DNA of 64,000 nucleotides from Clostridium lacusfryxellense (lineage in GTDB: Bacteria > Bacillota > Clostridia > Clostridiales > Clostridiaceae), in the NCBI RefSeq assembly GCF_018861735.1, contig NZ_JAHLEB010000009.1:56742-120741 (forward strand), in the 5' to 3' direction. The stretch's first letter is position 1, and each line of letters starts with the position of its first letter. The notes beneath the pieces were generated by a model. That model searched no databases and was not told where the DNA came from. It was given only the letters and a program-made list of their open reading frames with translations. Shown piece after piece: positions 27,967-38,110 of the stretch. The position numbers were made by a program, and so were the translations under genes.

Positions 27967-28635
27967 ATGAGTGGGGTAACATATGATTATATGGAACATT
28001 ATTTAAGAGAACTAATTCCAAGTAATAATGGTATTATAAAGGATTTAGAAGATTTTGCGATTGAAAATAGAGTACCTATAGTTCAAAAAGAAACTGCTAA
28101 ATTTTTAGAATTAATGATTACTATGAATAGACCTAAAAGGATTTTAGAGCTCGGAACTGCAATAGGATATTCTGCTATCTTAATGAATATAGCTTCCGGT
28201 GGTCTGAATGAAATTACAACTATTGAACGGGATGAAAAAATGATAGAGATTGCAAAGTCTAATATAGAAAAATACGGAATGCAGAGTAAAATCACTATTT
28301 TGAAAGGTGATTGCCTAGAAATACTAGAAAATCTTAATGATGAGTATGATATGATTTTTATGGATGCAGGTAAAGCACACTATAATCACTTTTTGCCGCA
28401 CTGCCTAAGGCTGCTTAAAAAAGAAGGAGTTCTTATTGCTGATAATGTGCTTTTTAGAGGTATGGTTGCATCGAAAGAGCTTGCAACACATAGAAAAATC
28501 ACTATAATAAAACGTATGAAAAGCTATTTAGAATTAGTATCTAATAATGATGACCTTATAACTTCTGTAATACCGATGGGAGATGGCATCTCAGTTACGG
28601 TAAGAAAATGCCCGGGGATGAGAGAGGAGAAATGA
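27967..28635 (+). CDS. trmR: tRNA 5-hydroxyuridine methyltransferase (YrrM/TrmR-type O-methyltransferase)
   Basis: 222 residues with the class I SAM-dependent methyltransferase fold of the caffeoyl-CoA O-methyltransferase group: ILELGTAIGYSAILM (SAM-binding motif I), TTIERDEKMIEIAKSNI (motif II) and DMIFMDAGKAHYNHFLP. In Bacillus the equivalent YrrM/TrmR methylates 5-hydroxyuridine-34 of tRNA to 5-methoxyuridine. The next gene, overlapping by 4 bp, encodes a U32 protein of the TrhP type that makes that hydroxyuridine, followed by udk, the same order as Bacillus yrrM-yrrN/O-udk. The role is inferred from this conserved context. Confidence 0.82.
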   Translation: MSGVTYDYMEHYLRELIPSNNGIIKDLEDFAIENRVPIVQKETAKFLELMITMNRPKRILELGTAIGYSAILMNIASGGLNEITTIERDEKMIEIAKSNIEKYGMQSKITILKGDCLEILENLNDEYDMIFMDAGKAHYNHFLPHCLRLLKKEGVLIADNVLFRGMVASKELATHRKITIIKRMKSYLELVSNNDDLITSVIPMGDGISVTVRKCPGMREEK

Positions 28636-29864
28636 AACTTATGAAACCAGAAATATTAGCACCAGCAGGGAATTTAGAAAAATTAAAAGCAGCCATAAAT
28701 TTTGGAGCAGACGCCGTTTATTTAGGTGGAAGTAAACTAAATTTGAGAGCTTTTGCAGATAACTTTAGCAATGAACAATTAAAAGAAGGTATCGATTTTG
28801 CTCATTCAAAGGATAAAAAAGTATATGTTACTTTAAATGTATTTCCTCATAATGAGGATTTAGATGGAATAGAAGATTACTTAAAAGAACTTTATGAAAT
28901 AGGTGCAGATGCTATTATTGTTTCTGATCCAGGAATTATTATGACGGCTAGAGAAGTTGTACCAAATTTAGAAATACACTTAAGTACTCAATCTAACAAT
29001 GTTAATTATAAATCAGCTATTTTTTGGCATAAGCAAGGTGTTAAAAGAATTGTTCTTGCAAGAGAATTATCGCTCCAAGAAATTATAGAGATTAGATCGA
29101 AATTACCAGAGACTTGTGAACTTGAGGCGTTTGTTCATGGATCCATGTGCATGGCCTATTCTGGAAGATGTCTTATGTCGAATTATATGACAGGTAGAGA
29201 TGCCAACCGTGGACAATGTGCTCAACCATGCAGATATAAATATTTCTTGATGGAAGAAAAAAGAGATGGTGAATACTTCCCTATACTTGAAGATGATAAA
29301 GGCACATATATAATGAATTCAAAAGATTTATGTATGATAGAACATATACCAGAACTAATGAAATCAGGCATAGCGTCCTTTAAGATAGAAGGAAGGATGA
29401 AAAGTTCATACTATGTTGCATCTGTATGTAAATCCTATAGAGAGGCTGTGGATGCCTATGTAGCGGATCCGGAAAACTATAAATTACAGCAAAAATGGAT
29501 GGATAATCTTTTAAAACCTAGTCATAGACACTTTTATACTGGATTTTACTTTGGAGACCCAAACAAACAAATATTTGAATCCTCATCATATATTAGAAAT
29601 TATGATATAGTTGGAATAGTACAAGAATATAATGATGAAAATAATACTGCTTTAATAGAACAAAGAAATAAGGTGTACCAAGATGATATCGTTGAAGTAT
29701 TAAGACCTGTTGGAGATAATATATTAATAACACTTAATGATATGAAAAATTCTAAGGGCGAGAATATTGCATCAGCACCAAGCGCTCAAATGTTATTTAC
29801 TGTAAATACAAAAGAAAAACTTCGCCCAAATGATATACTTATAAAATCAAAGGAGAATGAATAA
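28632..29864 (+). CDS. trhP: U32-family tRNA hydroxylation protein (TrhP-type)
   Basis: 410 residues from the ATG at 28632, which overlaps the trmR stop (ATGA) and has GAGAGGAG upstream. The [28 protein letters not shown] start is the U32 TIM-barrel, and the cysteine-rich signature [16 protein letters not shown] followed by [10 protein letters not shown] likely binds a 4Fe-4S cluster. TrhP proteins hydroxylate uridine-34 of tRNA using prephenate in E. coli and Bacillus. Bacillus has two adjacent copies; only one is present here. The family was once annotated as collagenase, which is now considered unlikely. Confidence 0.85.
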   Translation: MKLMKPEILAPAGNLEKLKAAINFGADAVYLGGSKLNLRAFADNFSNEQLKEGIDFAHSKDKKVYVTLNVFPHNEDLDGIEDYLKELYEIGADAIIVSDPGIIMTAREVVPNLEIHLSTQSNNVNYKSAIFWHKQGVKRIVLARELSLQEIIEIRSKLPETCELEAFVHGSMCMAYSGRCLMSNYMTGRDANRGQCAQPCRYKYFLMEEKRDGEYFPILEDDKGTYIMNSKDLCMIEHIPELMKSGIASFKIEGRMKSSYYVASVCKSYREAVDAYVADPENYKLQQKWMDNLLKPSHRHFYTGFYFGDPNKQIFESSSYIRNYDIVGIVQEYNDENNTALIEQRNKVYQDDIVEVLRPVGDNILITLNDMKNSKGENIASAPSAQMLFTVNTKEKLRPNDILIKSKENE

Positions 29865-30493
29865 TGAATCGTCCAATTTTGATAGGTATAACTGGTGGAA
29901 CAGGTTCAGGTAAAAGTACTATAGCTAGAGAAATATATAAACAATTTGGTGACACTTGTATCGCAATGATTGAGCAGGATTCATATTACAAGGATCAAAG
30001 TAATCTTTCATATGAAGAGCGAATAAAAACAAATTATGATCATCCGGATGCTTTTGATACTACACTTTTAGTTAATGATTTAAATATGCTTATACAAGGA
30101 CAGAGTATTGAAAAGCCAATATATAATTTTGAAATACATAACAGAATAAAAGAAACGATTTGCGTTATGCCAAAAGAAATTATAATATTTGAAGGAATTC
30201 TAGTACTTTCAGAAAAAGTCCTACGTGATATGCTTAATATTAAAATATATGTAGATACTGATGCTGATGTGAGGTTTATAAGAAGACTTACAAGAGACAT
30301 TAACGAGAGGGGTAGGACAACGAACTCTGTTATAAATCAATATTTAAATGTTGTTAAACCAATGCATGAACAATTTACTGAACCTACTAAAAGGTACGCT
30401 GATATTATTATACCTGAGGGTGGACATAATAAGGTCGCTATAGATTTAATTACTGCAAATATAAGCCATATACTTCAGAAACAGCAAACATAA
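29864..30493 (+). CDS. udk: Uridine kinase
   Basis: 209 residues. The P-loop GGTGSGKST is at the N-terminus, followed by [10 protein letters not shown] and NYDHPDAFD (substrate binding) and IIFEGILVL. It phosphorylates uridine and cytidine to the monophosphates in pyrimidine salvage. It is directly coupled to trhP (TAATG overlap), as in the Bacillus yrr operon. [19 protein letters not shown] is the typical C-terminus. Confidence 0.95.
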   Translation: MNRPILIGITGGTGSGKSTIAREIYKQFGDTCIAMIEQDSYYKDQSNLSYEERIKTNYDHPDAFDTTLLVNDLNMLIQGQSIEKPIYNFEIHNRIKETICVMPKEIIIFEGILVLSEKVLRDMLNIKIYVDTDADVRFIRRLTRDINERGRTTNSVINQYLNVVKPMHEQFTEPTKRYADIIIPEGGHNKVAIDLITANISHILQKQQT

Positions 30494-30512
30494 AATAATA
30501 TATACACAGTAT

Positions 30513-30557
30513 AAAACATCTCATTTTAGGCGAGAATTAGTCTAGGTGAGGTGTTTT
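30513..30557 (+). promoter_or_regulatory. Hairpin covering the ribosome binding site of the PBP gene
   Basis: AAAACATCTCA (30513-30523) pairs with TGAGGTGTTTT (30547-30557) with one G-U pair. The right arm includes most of the Shine-Dalgarno region GGTGAGGTG and abuts the ATG at 30558. It could limit translation or act as a weak terminator after udk. Confidence 0.5.
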
Positions 30558-32273
30558 ATGTATAATAGAAATAACATATTTGGTAACTCAATTCAAAAAA
30601 GTGAAGTTAAGAAAAGATTATGGATAATTATGTTTATATTTATACTATTATTTTGTTTATTAGTTTGGAGAATAGCAAATTACATGTATTTTAAATCTTC
30701 GCCACTTAAATCTATGTTTAATGCTCAATATACAATTGATGAAACATATGGTCTAAGATATAAGTTAACTGATTGCAATGGAGAAGATCTTTTAAATCAT
30801 GTTATTAACTATTATGCAATTATTGATCCAGTAGATTATTTAAGATTTAATGAATATACAAGCAAATACGACATGCAAGCTTTGATTATTACTTTAAGAA
30901 ACTATAATAAAAACTATGATTTAGAAAAAATAAAAGGAACTGGCTCCGGAGATAAACTAAGATATAAAATTGATGAAGTTACTTATAATAAGCTTAAGGA
31001 TATAAAAAAGGTAAAAGGGTTTTATGCTTTCAAATCCAACGATATAGTCAATAATGAAAATTGGAAAATTGAAAATGTATTAATTAATACAAAATATAAT
31101 AAAAATGTTGGTGGCGGGTTATATAAATCCGTATCCAAAAGTGATAATTCTTTAGAAATGCAGTTAATTGCTAAAACCAAAAACAATAAATTGACAAAAA
31201 TCAGGTTTTCTAAAGGGGTTAATGGTGAAATAGCTGATGGTACGATTATTAAGCCTAAAAATAATGTTAATGTAAGACTTACCATAAATAAAGAAATACA
31301 AGCTAAAATCGAGGATATCCTTCATGATAAGGAATATGAAAAATATGGTCAAATTGGTGTTATCCTTATGGAAAGCGGTAGTGGAAAGATAAGAGCAATG
31401 TCACAAAAAAACGATAATGAATCTAATATAAATATGGGACAGCCAGGTACAAATGGTGCTTTGCCAGGGTCTATTTTTAAAGTTATTGTGGAACAAGCCG
31501 GGTTAGATATGAATTTAATAACAAATAACGAAATAACTACAGTAAACCCTGCATTATTCAAGGGAGATACTCATAACTACAAGGGTAGGACACAATTTAC
31601 AGTTGGAGAAGCTTTGCGAGATTCTTTAAACAACATATTTGCTCAAATAGGTTACAAAATAGGTTTTGAAAATATGTATGAGTACGCAAGAAAGCAAGGA
31701 ATGTTAAGCAAAGTATTAAATCTTCAGCAAGAAGAAAGCGGTAAATTTGATGGAGATGTTAGTTTGTCAAGTGAAAAAGATGTTATACATCAAACATCAA
31801 TAGGGCAGAAGATGAGAATAACCCCTTTAGAAGCTCTTAGTATTCCAAGTACTATCATTAATGATGGGATATATGTACAGCCAAGCATAGTAGATGCATA
31901 CATAAATGATAATAACGTAGTAGTCGAAAATATTACTCCTAAATCTTCGAGAGTCTTAAAAACTGAAACTGCCCAAGAAGTAAAAAGTGATATGTTAGAT
32001 GTAGTAAATAATGGTACAGGAGTCCAAACTAAAATACAAGGTATGAATATCGGCGGAAAAACAGGTACTACTGAGTATGAAGAGGATAAAAAAAAAGGTT
32101 CTGATGGCTGGTTTGTTGGTTTCTTCACAATAAAAAACATAAATTTTTCTATGGTTGTTTTTGTAAAAAACATAGATTTGGGACAAAAGGAAGGTATAGG
32201 AAGCCAAGGTGGTGGAGATACTGCAGCTCCAATTTTCAAAAAGGTTATTAATGTACTTAAATCTATGGAGTGA
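30558..32273 (+). CDS. Class B penicillin-binding protein (transpeptidase)
   Basis: 571 residues from the ATG at 30558. One membrane anchor lies at about residues 22-45, followed by an extracytoplasmic N-terminal domain and a transpeptidase domain with the three active-site motifs: SIFK (S305, K308), SLN, and KTG (K501-G503). It crosslinks peptidoglycan. The architecture resembles the PbpA/SpoVD group of class B enzymes, but no PASTA domain is present. It follows udk by 64 bp and precedes sigK, so a sporulation-related wall role is possible but not shown. Confidence 0.87.
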   Translation: MYNRNNIFGNSIQKSEVKKRLWIIMFIFILLFCLLVWRIANYMYFKSSPLKSMFNAQYTIDETYGLRYKLTDCNGEDLLNHVINYYAIIDPVDYLRFNEYTSKYDMQALIITLRNYNKNYDLEKIKGTGSGDKLRYKIDEVTYNKLKDIKKVKGFYAFKSNDIVNNENWKIENVLINTKYNKNVGGGLYKSVSKSDNSLEMQLIAKTKNNKLTKIRFSKGVNGEIADGTIIKPKNNVNVRLTINKEIQAKIEDILHDKEYEKYGQIGVILMESGSGKIRAMSQKNDNESNINMGQPGTNGALPGSIFKVIVEQAGLDMNLITNNEITTVNPALFKGDTHNYKGRTQFTVGEALRDSLNNIFAQIGYKIGFENMYEYARKQGMLSKVLNLQQEESGKFDGDVSLSSEKDVIHQTSIGQKMRITPLEALSIPSTIINDGIYVQPSIVDAYINDNNVVVENITPKSSRVLKTETAQEVKSDMLDVVNNGTGVQTKIQGMNIGGKTGTTEYEEDKKKGSDGWFVGFFTIKNINFSMVVFVKNIDLGQKEGIGSQGGGDTAAPIFKKVINVLKSME

Positions 32274-32371
32274 TTAATATGTTAAAAATAAAATTAATTA
32301 ATTTCTATGTACATGCACTTTCAATAAAATAAATCATATTATATTAATAAGCTCTATTAGGAGGAACATCT

Positions 32372-33076
32372 GTGTTTTTCATGAATTGTTTATTAGATAT
32401 GATTGGAAACATTACATTTTTAACAGCTTATATAACTGGTAGTAGTTCATTTCCTCAGCCATTAAGTGAAGAAGAAGAAAAATCCTATTTAATAAAACTT
32501 GCTGGAGGCGATTTGCTAGCTAAAGGCGTATTAGTTGAACGAAATTTAAGACTAGTTGCACATATTGTAAAAAAATATTCTTATCCAGGCAAGGATGTAG
32601 ATGACTTAATATCTATTGGGACTGTAGGGCTTATTAAAGCCATTGATTCATTTGATGCAAATAAAGGAACAAGACTTGCCACATATGCTGCAAGGTGCAT
32701 AGAAAACGAGATACTCATGCTTATTCGAAACAATAAGAAAACAAAAGGGGAAGTATATCTGCAGGACCCTATTGGTATCGATAAAGAGGGAAATGAAATC
32801 TCCCTTATGGATGTATTAAGTAGTGATGAAGATTCCATTATTGATATAGTTGAGAGTAAAATACAAATTAAAAAACTTTATAATAAAATAAATGTATCAC
32901 TAATGGCTAGAGAAAAAATGATAATTCAGATGCGATATGGATTACTTGATGGTAATCCACGAACGCAAAGGGAAATTGCGCTGATTTTAGGGATTTCTAG
33001 GTCATATGTTTCGAGAATTGAAAAGAGAGCATTAAAGAAACTTAAAAAGGAATTAAACAGTTCTAATATAAACTGA
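32372..33076 (+). CDS. sigK: RNA polymerase sporulation sigma factor SigK (pro-form)
   Basis: 234 residues from a GTG start with AGGAGG 7 nt upstream. An N-terminal hydrophobic pro-sequence of about 20 residues precedes the sigma-70 region 2 (NLRLVAHIVKKYSYPGKDVDDLISIGTVGLIKAI) and region 4 (REIALILGISRSYVSRIEKRALKKL). SigK directs late mother-cell transcription in sporulation; in some clostridia it also acts early. The gene is continuous, with no skin element inserted. It sits upstream of pilT and the ftsAZ-spoIIGA-sigE block. Confidence 0.94.
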   Translation: MFFMNCLLDMIGNITFLTAYITGSSSFPQPLSEEEEKSYLIKLAGGDLLAKGVLVERNLRLVAHIVKKYSYPGKDVDDLISIGTVGLIKAIDSFDANKGTRLATYAARCIENEILMLIRNNKKTKGEVYLQDPIGIDKEGNEISLMDVLSSDEDSIIDIVESKIQIKKLYNKINVSLMAREKMIIQMRYGLLDGNPRTQREIALILGISRSYVSRIEKRALKKLKKELNSSNIN

Positions 33077-33168
33077 TAAATATTTCTAGTAAATTGTAAT
33101 AACTATGTTATAATTATACATTGTACACCACACGGTGGAATAAAGATAAAAGAACAGGGGGCCCAATA

Positions 33169-34224
33169 ATGATACCTCTTAGTGAACTACTAGAAAAAAC
33201 AACCATTAAAAATGCATCAGATTTGCACCTGACAGTTGGATCAGTACCTATTATTAGAGTTAGTGGACATCTAATACAACTAGGGAAAGAGAAATTAACA
33301 CCCTTAGATACAGAAATCTATTCAAAAGAAATTTTAGGGGATTCTTATAAAGAATATTTTGAAGTCGGAGAAATTGACACATCTTATTCCATTGGTGGTC
33401 TTGGCAGATTTAGAGTTAATGTTTATAAACAAAGGGGAAGCGACACTATAGCAATAAGAGCAGTTGCGCTTAAAATACCTACCCTTAAAGAACTTGAGCT
33501 CCCAGAAGTTGTTAGAGCTCTAACGACAAGGCAAAGGGGACTAGTTTTGGTAACTGGGCCTACAGGTAGTGGTAAAAGTACAACTCTAGCTGCTATGGTT
33601 AATGAAATAAATTCAACTAGAGCATGTAATATTATAACCCTTGAGGATCCAATCGAATATTTGCACAAACACAATAAATCTATTATTAACCAAAGAGAAA
33701 TTGGTAAAGACAGTAAAAACTATAAAAATGCTTTAAGAGCGATCCTTAGAGAAGATCCAGATGTTATATTAGTAGGTGAAATGAGAGATCTTGAAACAAT
33801 CTCTATTGCTATTACTGCAGCTGAAACCGGGCATTTGGTTTTTTCTACTCTACATACTATAGGGGCTGCAAAAACAGTAGACAGAATAGTTGATGTTTTC
33901 CCACCATATCAACAGCAGCAAATTAAAGTTCAATTAGCTGCGGTAATGCAGGGAATAGTTTCTCAGCAATTAATACCAAAGTTAGACGAAGTTGGACGAG
34001 TTGCTGCGCTTGAGGTAATGATATCAACTCCAGCTATTCAAAACCTTATTCGTGAAGGTAAAACACATCAACTACAGTCTTGCGTCCAAACTGGTGGTAA
34101 ATACGGTATGAAGACTATGGACATGTCTATTGCAGAGTTATATAAAAAAGGTATCATATCTAAAGATGAAGCAATGACTTACTCAGTTGACAATGAAATG
34201 ATGGTAAGAATGTTATCGCTTTAG
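33169..34224 (+). CDS. pilT: Type IV pilus retraction ATPase PilT
   Basis: 351 residues from the ATG at 33169 behind CAGGGGG; the longer frame to 33121 lacks a site. It is a hexameric GSPII_E ATPase: an N-terminal PAS-like domain (ASDLHLTVG), Walker A (GPTGSGKSTT), the Asp box (EDPIEYLHKH), Walker B (ILVGEMRDLETI) and the His box (TAAETGHLVFSTLHT). It disassembles pilin filaments for twitching. The other pilus genes are not in the window, but isolated pilT near sigK and ftsA is common in Clostridium. Confidence 0.93.
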   Translation: MIPLSELLEKTTIKNASDLHLTVGSVPIIRVSGHLIQLGKEKLTPLDTEIYSKEILGDSYKEYFEVGEIDTSYSIGGLGRFRVNVYKQRGSDTIAIRAVALKIPTLKELELPEVVRALTTRQRGLVLVTGPTGSGKSTTLAAMVNEINSTRACNIITLEDPIEYLHKHNKSIINQREIGKDSKNYKNALRAILREDPDVILVGEMRDLETISIAITAAETGHLVFSTLHTIGAAKTVDRIVDVFPPYQQQQIKVQLAAVMQGIVSQQLIPKLDEVGRVAALEVMISTPAIQNLIREGKTHQLQSCVQTGGKYGMKTMDMSIAELYKKGIISKDEAMTYSVDNEMMVRMLSL

Positions 34225-34236
34225 TAAATAATTAGC

Positions 34237-34290
34237 AAATGAAGTTAAAAGCATGAAATAATTACGGCTTTTAACTTCATTTTTATTTTA
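34237..34290 (+). terminator. pilT terminator
   Basis: A 16-bp perfect stem (34237-34252 with 34267-34282) followed by a T-rich tract. Confidence 0.85.
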
Positions 34291-34594
34291 ATTAAAATAA
34301 AAATAGCACTATTTGGATGAATTTACTTAGCATATAATATTGCTTTTTCTATATATTGCTATTATACTTAGTCTAGAAGGACAAGTTAGCTTTTTAACAT
34401 CATTAAATTAATGTGTTATACTAATTTGAAATTAAGTTTATATGTCTCTGTAACTATACAATCAAATGTAATTAAATTTGATTATATTTAAATTTATAAT
34501 AAATATTTAAAAAAATGATTTAAATAAGAGGGAAATTTATTTTTTTGTTGAATATATAAACTTAAGGTTTCTCGTGCGAGGGGGGATAAACTTA
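34291..34594 (+). other. ftsA upstream region with a candidate promoter
   Basis: TTGCTT (34340-34345), a 17-nt spacer and TATACT (34363-34368) form a plausible sigma-A promoter about 220 nt before ftsA. An AATCAAAT/ATTTGATT inverted repeat lies near 34461-34483. Otherwise the stretch is AT-rich with no supportable gene. Confidence 0.45.
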
Positions 34595-35848
34595 ATGAAT
34601 GAACAAATAGTAGGAATCGATTTAGGATCATCAAAAATATGTGGAGCAGTTGGTAAAGTTAGTAGTAATGGAAAACTTCAGATTATAGGCATTACATCAG
34701 TAGTATGTAGTGGTTTAAATAAATCAGTTGTGATTGATATTGATAGTACAGCTGAAGCTATAAAACAATGTATAACACAATTAGAACGTATGACAGACAT
34801 GCAAATAAGTGAGGCATATATATCACTGCCTGGAGGTATTTGTGAACTAGTTAGGAATACTGGAATGATTGCGATATCTTCTGAAGACAGAGAAATAAAA
34901 CAAAGTGACGTGGACAGAGTTATAGAAGCGGCTAAACTTATCTCAGTTCCATCCGATAAAGAAATAGTAGGTGTTGAACCTGAACAATATATAGTTGATG
35001 GATATAACAACATTAAGGATCCTAGAGGAATGAGTGGTATAAGGCTTGAAGTTGAAGGACAAGTAGTAATGGCACAATCCACAGTAGTTAGTAATTTACT
35101 TAAAAGCGTTAAAAGAGCTGGAATTAAAGTTAATGGAATAGTACTTGGGCCGTCAGCTATATCTGAGGCTGTACTTAGGAAAGAAGAGAAGGATATGGGC
35201 ATAGCCCTCGTAGATGTTGGAGCGCAAACAATTGATATATCTATTTACAAAAGCGGGAAATTAAAACATACTTCTCTAATTCAGTTAGGTGGAGATAGTA
35301 TCACCAATGATATATCAGTTTGTCTTAAAGTCCCTTTCAGTGAAGGTGAACGATTAAAACTTAAATTCGGAACTTTAGTTAAATCTAAAGAAGAAGACCA
35401 AATAAAAATTAGAGTTAAAGACTCTTATGATAATTCAATGGAGATTGATAACAGTTTGTTAATTGATATCATTCATGCTAGAGTAGAAGAATTGTTACAT
35501 TTAATTAAAAGAAACTTGCTAAATAGTGGGTTTTATAAAGAAATATCTGGTGTAGTTATAGTTGGTGGTGGATTGTCTTTATTCAGAGGTACTAACGAAT
35601 TAAGTAAAGAAATATTAAGTAACCCAGTAAGAATTGGTTCTCCCGAGTATGTAGGGGCAGCAAGTCCACTATATGTTACAGCGGTGGGAATAGTGCTTCA
35701 AGCAGTTAATAATTTTAAAACTAGTAATAGTATATTTGAAGAATCAGATGAATTATTACATGATAACAAATGGTCAAAAAACCAAAATATAAATGGAAAA
35801 AATAAATTTGCATCAAAAGTCAAGGGTTTTTTTGCGGATTTTTTCTAA
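34595..35848 (+). CDS. ftsA: Cell division protein FtsA
   Basis: 417 residues from the ATG at 34595 behind a G-rich Shine-Dalgarno. The actin fold begins IVGIDLGSSKICGAVG (phosphate 1), contains an SHS2-type 1C domain (AYISLPGGICE), and GIALVDVGAQTIDISIYKSGKL and VVIVGGGLSLFRG (phosphate 2 and adenosine segments). The C-terminal KVKGFFADFF is the amphipathic membrane-targeting helix. It tethers FtsZ to the membrane; ftsZ begins 15 bp downstream. Confidence 0.94.
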   Translation: MNEQIVGIDLGSSKICGAVGKVSSNGKLQIIGITSVVCSGLNKSVVIDIDSTAEAIKQCITQLERMTDMQISEAYISLPGGICELVRNTGMIAISSEDREIKQSDVDRVIEAAKLISVPSDKEIVGVEPEQYIVDGYNNIKDPRGMSGIRLEVEGQVVMAQSTVVSNLLKSVKRAGIKVNGIVLGPSAISEAVLRKEEKDMGIALVDVGAQTIDISIYKSGKLKHTSLIQLGGDSITNDISVCLKVPFSEGERLKLKFGTLVKSKEEDQIKIRVKDSYDNSMEIDNSLLIDIIHARVEELLHLIKRNLLNSGFYKEISGVVIVGGGLSLFRGTNELSKEILSNPVRIGSPEYVGAASPLYVTAVGIVLQAVNNFKTSNSIFEESDELLHDNKWSKNQNINGKNKFASKVKGFFADFF

Positions 35849-35863
35849 AAAGGAGGTATTGTT

Positions 35864-36961
35864 GTGCTAGATTTTGATGTTGATATTCAAGAATTTGCTC
35901 AAATTAAAGTAATTGGGTGTGGTGGCGGAGGAAACAATGCTATAAACAGGATGATAATGGAAGGTCTTAAAAACGTAGAGTTTATAGCTATAAATACAGA
36001 TAAACAGGCTTTAATTCTTTCTCATGCTGTTCAAAAAATTCAAATAGGTGATAAACTAACTAAAGGACTCGGAGCAGGAGCTAATCCAGAAATTGGTATG
36101 AAAGCAGCAGAGGAAAGTAAAGAAGAAATCTCCCAAGCAATAAAGGGAGCAGATATGGTGTTTATTACTGCAGGAATGGGAGGCGGTACAGGTACTGGTG
36201 CTGCACCCGTGGTTGCAGAAATTGCTAAATCAATGGGAATACTTACTGTAGGCGTAGTTACTAAACCATTCCCTTTTGAAGGCAGAAAAAGAATGATTAA
36301 TGCTGAAATAGGAATAAAGACACTTAAGGAAACCGTAGATACTCTAGTCACAATTCCAAATGAAAGATTGTTAACCATGGTTGATAAAAAAACTACATTA
36401 ATGGATTCTTTCAAGATGGCAGATGATGTTTTAAGACAAGGTATACAAGGTATATCTGATTTAATTACAATACCTGGTCTAGTAAATCTAGATTTTGCAG
36501 ATGTGAGAACTATTATGCTTGCAAAAGGTCTAGCACATATGGGTGTTGGTAGAGCATCAGGAGATAATAGAGCTCAAGAAGCAGCAAAACAAGCTATTTC
36601 AAGTCCATTACTTGAAACATCAATTGTTGGTGCTACAGGCGTTCTATTAAACATTACTGGTGGAATGGATTTAGGATTACTTGAAATAAATGAAGCAGCA
36701 GAGATTGTACAAGGTGCCGCAGATCCAGATGCTAATATTATATTCGGTGCAGTTATAGACGAAGACTTAAAAGATGAAATAAGGATAACAGTTATTGCAA
36801 CTGGATTTGAAAGTGATAACGTGATGAAACATAAAACTCCGATAATGACTAAAGCTAAAGACATGGTTAAACCAATTGAAGAAGTTGCTTATACTAAGGA
36901 CTTTGAAGATACAGATTCAGATTTAGAAATTCCAGCATTTTTAAGAAGACAAAGTAAGTAA
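35864..36961 (+). CDS. ftsZ: Cell division protein FtsZ
   Basis: 365 residues from a GTG start, with AAGGAGG upstream. The tubulin GTP-binding signature [10 protein letters not shown] is present near residue 107, with the T7 loop [11 protein letters not shown]. The C-terminal [10 protein letters not shown] is the conserved peptide that binds FtsA and other partners. It polymerises into the division ring. It ends in a terminator. Confidence 0.97.
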   Translation: MLDFDVDIQEFAQIKVIGCGGGGNNAINRMIMEGLKNVEFIAINTDKQALILSHAVQKIQIGDKLTKGLGAGANPEIGMKAAEESKEEISQAIKGADMVFITAGMGGGTGTGAAPVVAEIAKSMGILTVGVVTKPFPFEGRKRMINAEIGIKTLKETVDTLVTIPNERLLTMVDKKTTLMDSFKMADDVLRQGIQGISDLITIPGLVNLDFADVRTIMLAKGLAHMGVGRASGDNRAQEAAKQAISSPLLETSIVGATGVLLNITGGMDLGLLEINEAAEIVQGAADPDANIIFGAVIDEDLKDEIRITVIATGFESDNVMKHKTPIMTKAKDMVKPIEEVAYTKDFEDTDSDLEIPAFLRRQSK

Positions 36962-36966
36962 GAAGT

Positions 36967-36993
36967 AATAAAGTGCCTTTTGGCACTTTATTT
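36967..36993 (+). terminator. ftsZ terminator
   Basis: An 11-bp stem (36967-36977 with 36982-36992) and a TTTT loop; the downstream T run is short. Confidence 0.75.
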
Positions 36994-37193
36994 GCGTTCA
37001 GGACCATTTTTATTGTTTATTGGACATATTATCTCTGAGATGCAATTACGTTATCTAAAGCCATTATAAAGTGGATTGTTAACGTAATGAATTTATAGGT
37101 CGTATGCCTTTTTTTTATTGGGTTGTTATTTAAAATAATATGGAAGCTAGTGACGTTTTATGGAAGAATAAAAATAAAAATCCGTGGTAAAAA

Positions 37194-37226
37194 ATGACAA
37201 AATTTTAATTGAATAAGTTATATAAT
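37194..37226 (+). promoter_or_regulatory. spoIIGA promoter with a Spo0A-like box
   Basis: ATGACA (37194-37199) is separated by 21 nt from TATAAT (37221-37226). TGACAAA (37195-37201) matches the core of the reverse complement of a 0A box. The long spacing with a 0A site over the -35 resembles the Bacillus spoIIG promoter, which is activated by phosphorylated Spo0A. Confidence 0.55.
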
Positions 37227-37247
37227 AATTTAAAGGAGGAAGGGCAA

Positions 37248-38054
37248 GTGATAGTATATGTAGATGTTCTAATATTCGTAAATTTTATAGTCAATCTTTT
37301 CGTATTACATGTTACGGTCCAAACATTAAGAAAAAAAGTAAAACTTATGTGGATGTGTATTTCAAGTTTTGTAGGAAGCTTATATGTTTTAACAGTAGTG
37401 TATCCAAAACTTAAATACTTAACATATTTACCTTTTAAAATTTTGATAATGATTGTTATGATTGTAATTGTTTTTAGAGAGAAGAATATTTTATTTACTA
37501 TTAAGGCTTCTTTAATCTTTTTATTATATTCAATCCTTTTAGCAGGAATGTGTTTATTTATTCAAATGAATAATAGTAACAATATGTCATTAAATTTAAT
37601 TATAATTGATTTTCCTTATGAAAAATTAATGCTTTCAATAATGGTAATTTATATATTGATATATCGAATAATGATTTTTATTGGCGATAGAAAAAAAATA
37701 TCAACATTGATATACACTATTGATATTGTTAATAAAAATTATAAAAAAACTATTAAGGCATTTTTAGATACCGGAAATGAACTCCGCGAACCTGCTACAA
37801 ATTTACCAGTATTAATAGTCGAACGTGATGTTTTAGGGGATATTATAACAGAGAAAAACAACACATTCCTCATCCCATATACAGTAGTAAATGGAACAAG
37901 CAGTAAATTTAAAGGCTTTAAACCTGAGTATATTAATATTCATATTGATAAAAAAAACATTGAAACAAGAGATGTAATTATAGCCTTTTGTGAGTATAAA
38001 TTAAGCAAAGATAATGACTATAATGGACTAATGTCTAGAGGCATACTAAGTTAA
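37248..38054 (+). CDS. spoIIGA: Sporulation sigma-E processing peptidase SpoIIGA
   Basis: 268 residues from a GTG start at 37248 behind AAAGGAGG; an upstream ORF extension has no site. The N-terminal half has about five membrane helices and the C-terminal half is an aspartic protease domain with DTGN (D174). It cleaves the pro-sequence of SigE after a signal from the forespore. sigE begins 56 bp downstream, the conserved pair. Confidence 0.93.
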   Translation: MIVYVDVLIFVNFIVNLFVLHVTVQTLRKKVKLMWMCISSFVGSLYVLTVVYPKLKYLTYLPFKILIMIVMIVIVFREKNILFTIKASLIFLLYSILLAGMCLFIQMNNSNNMSLNLIIIDFPYEKLMLSIMVIYILIYRIMIFIGDRKKISTLIYTIDIVNKNYKKTIKAFLDTGNELREPATNLPVLIVERDVLGDIITEKNNTFLIPYTVVNGTSSKFKGFKPEYINIHIDKKNIETRDVIIAFCEYKLSKDNDYNGLMSRGILS

Positions 38055-38110
38055 ATAGCCTTTGTATAAAATAAATAGTATATGTAATTAGCATAGATAA
38101 GGAGGAAATT

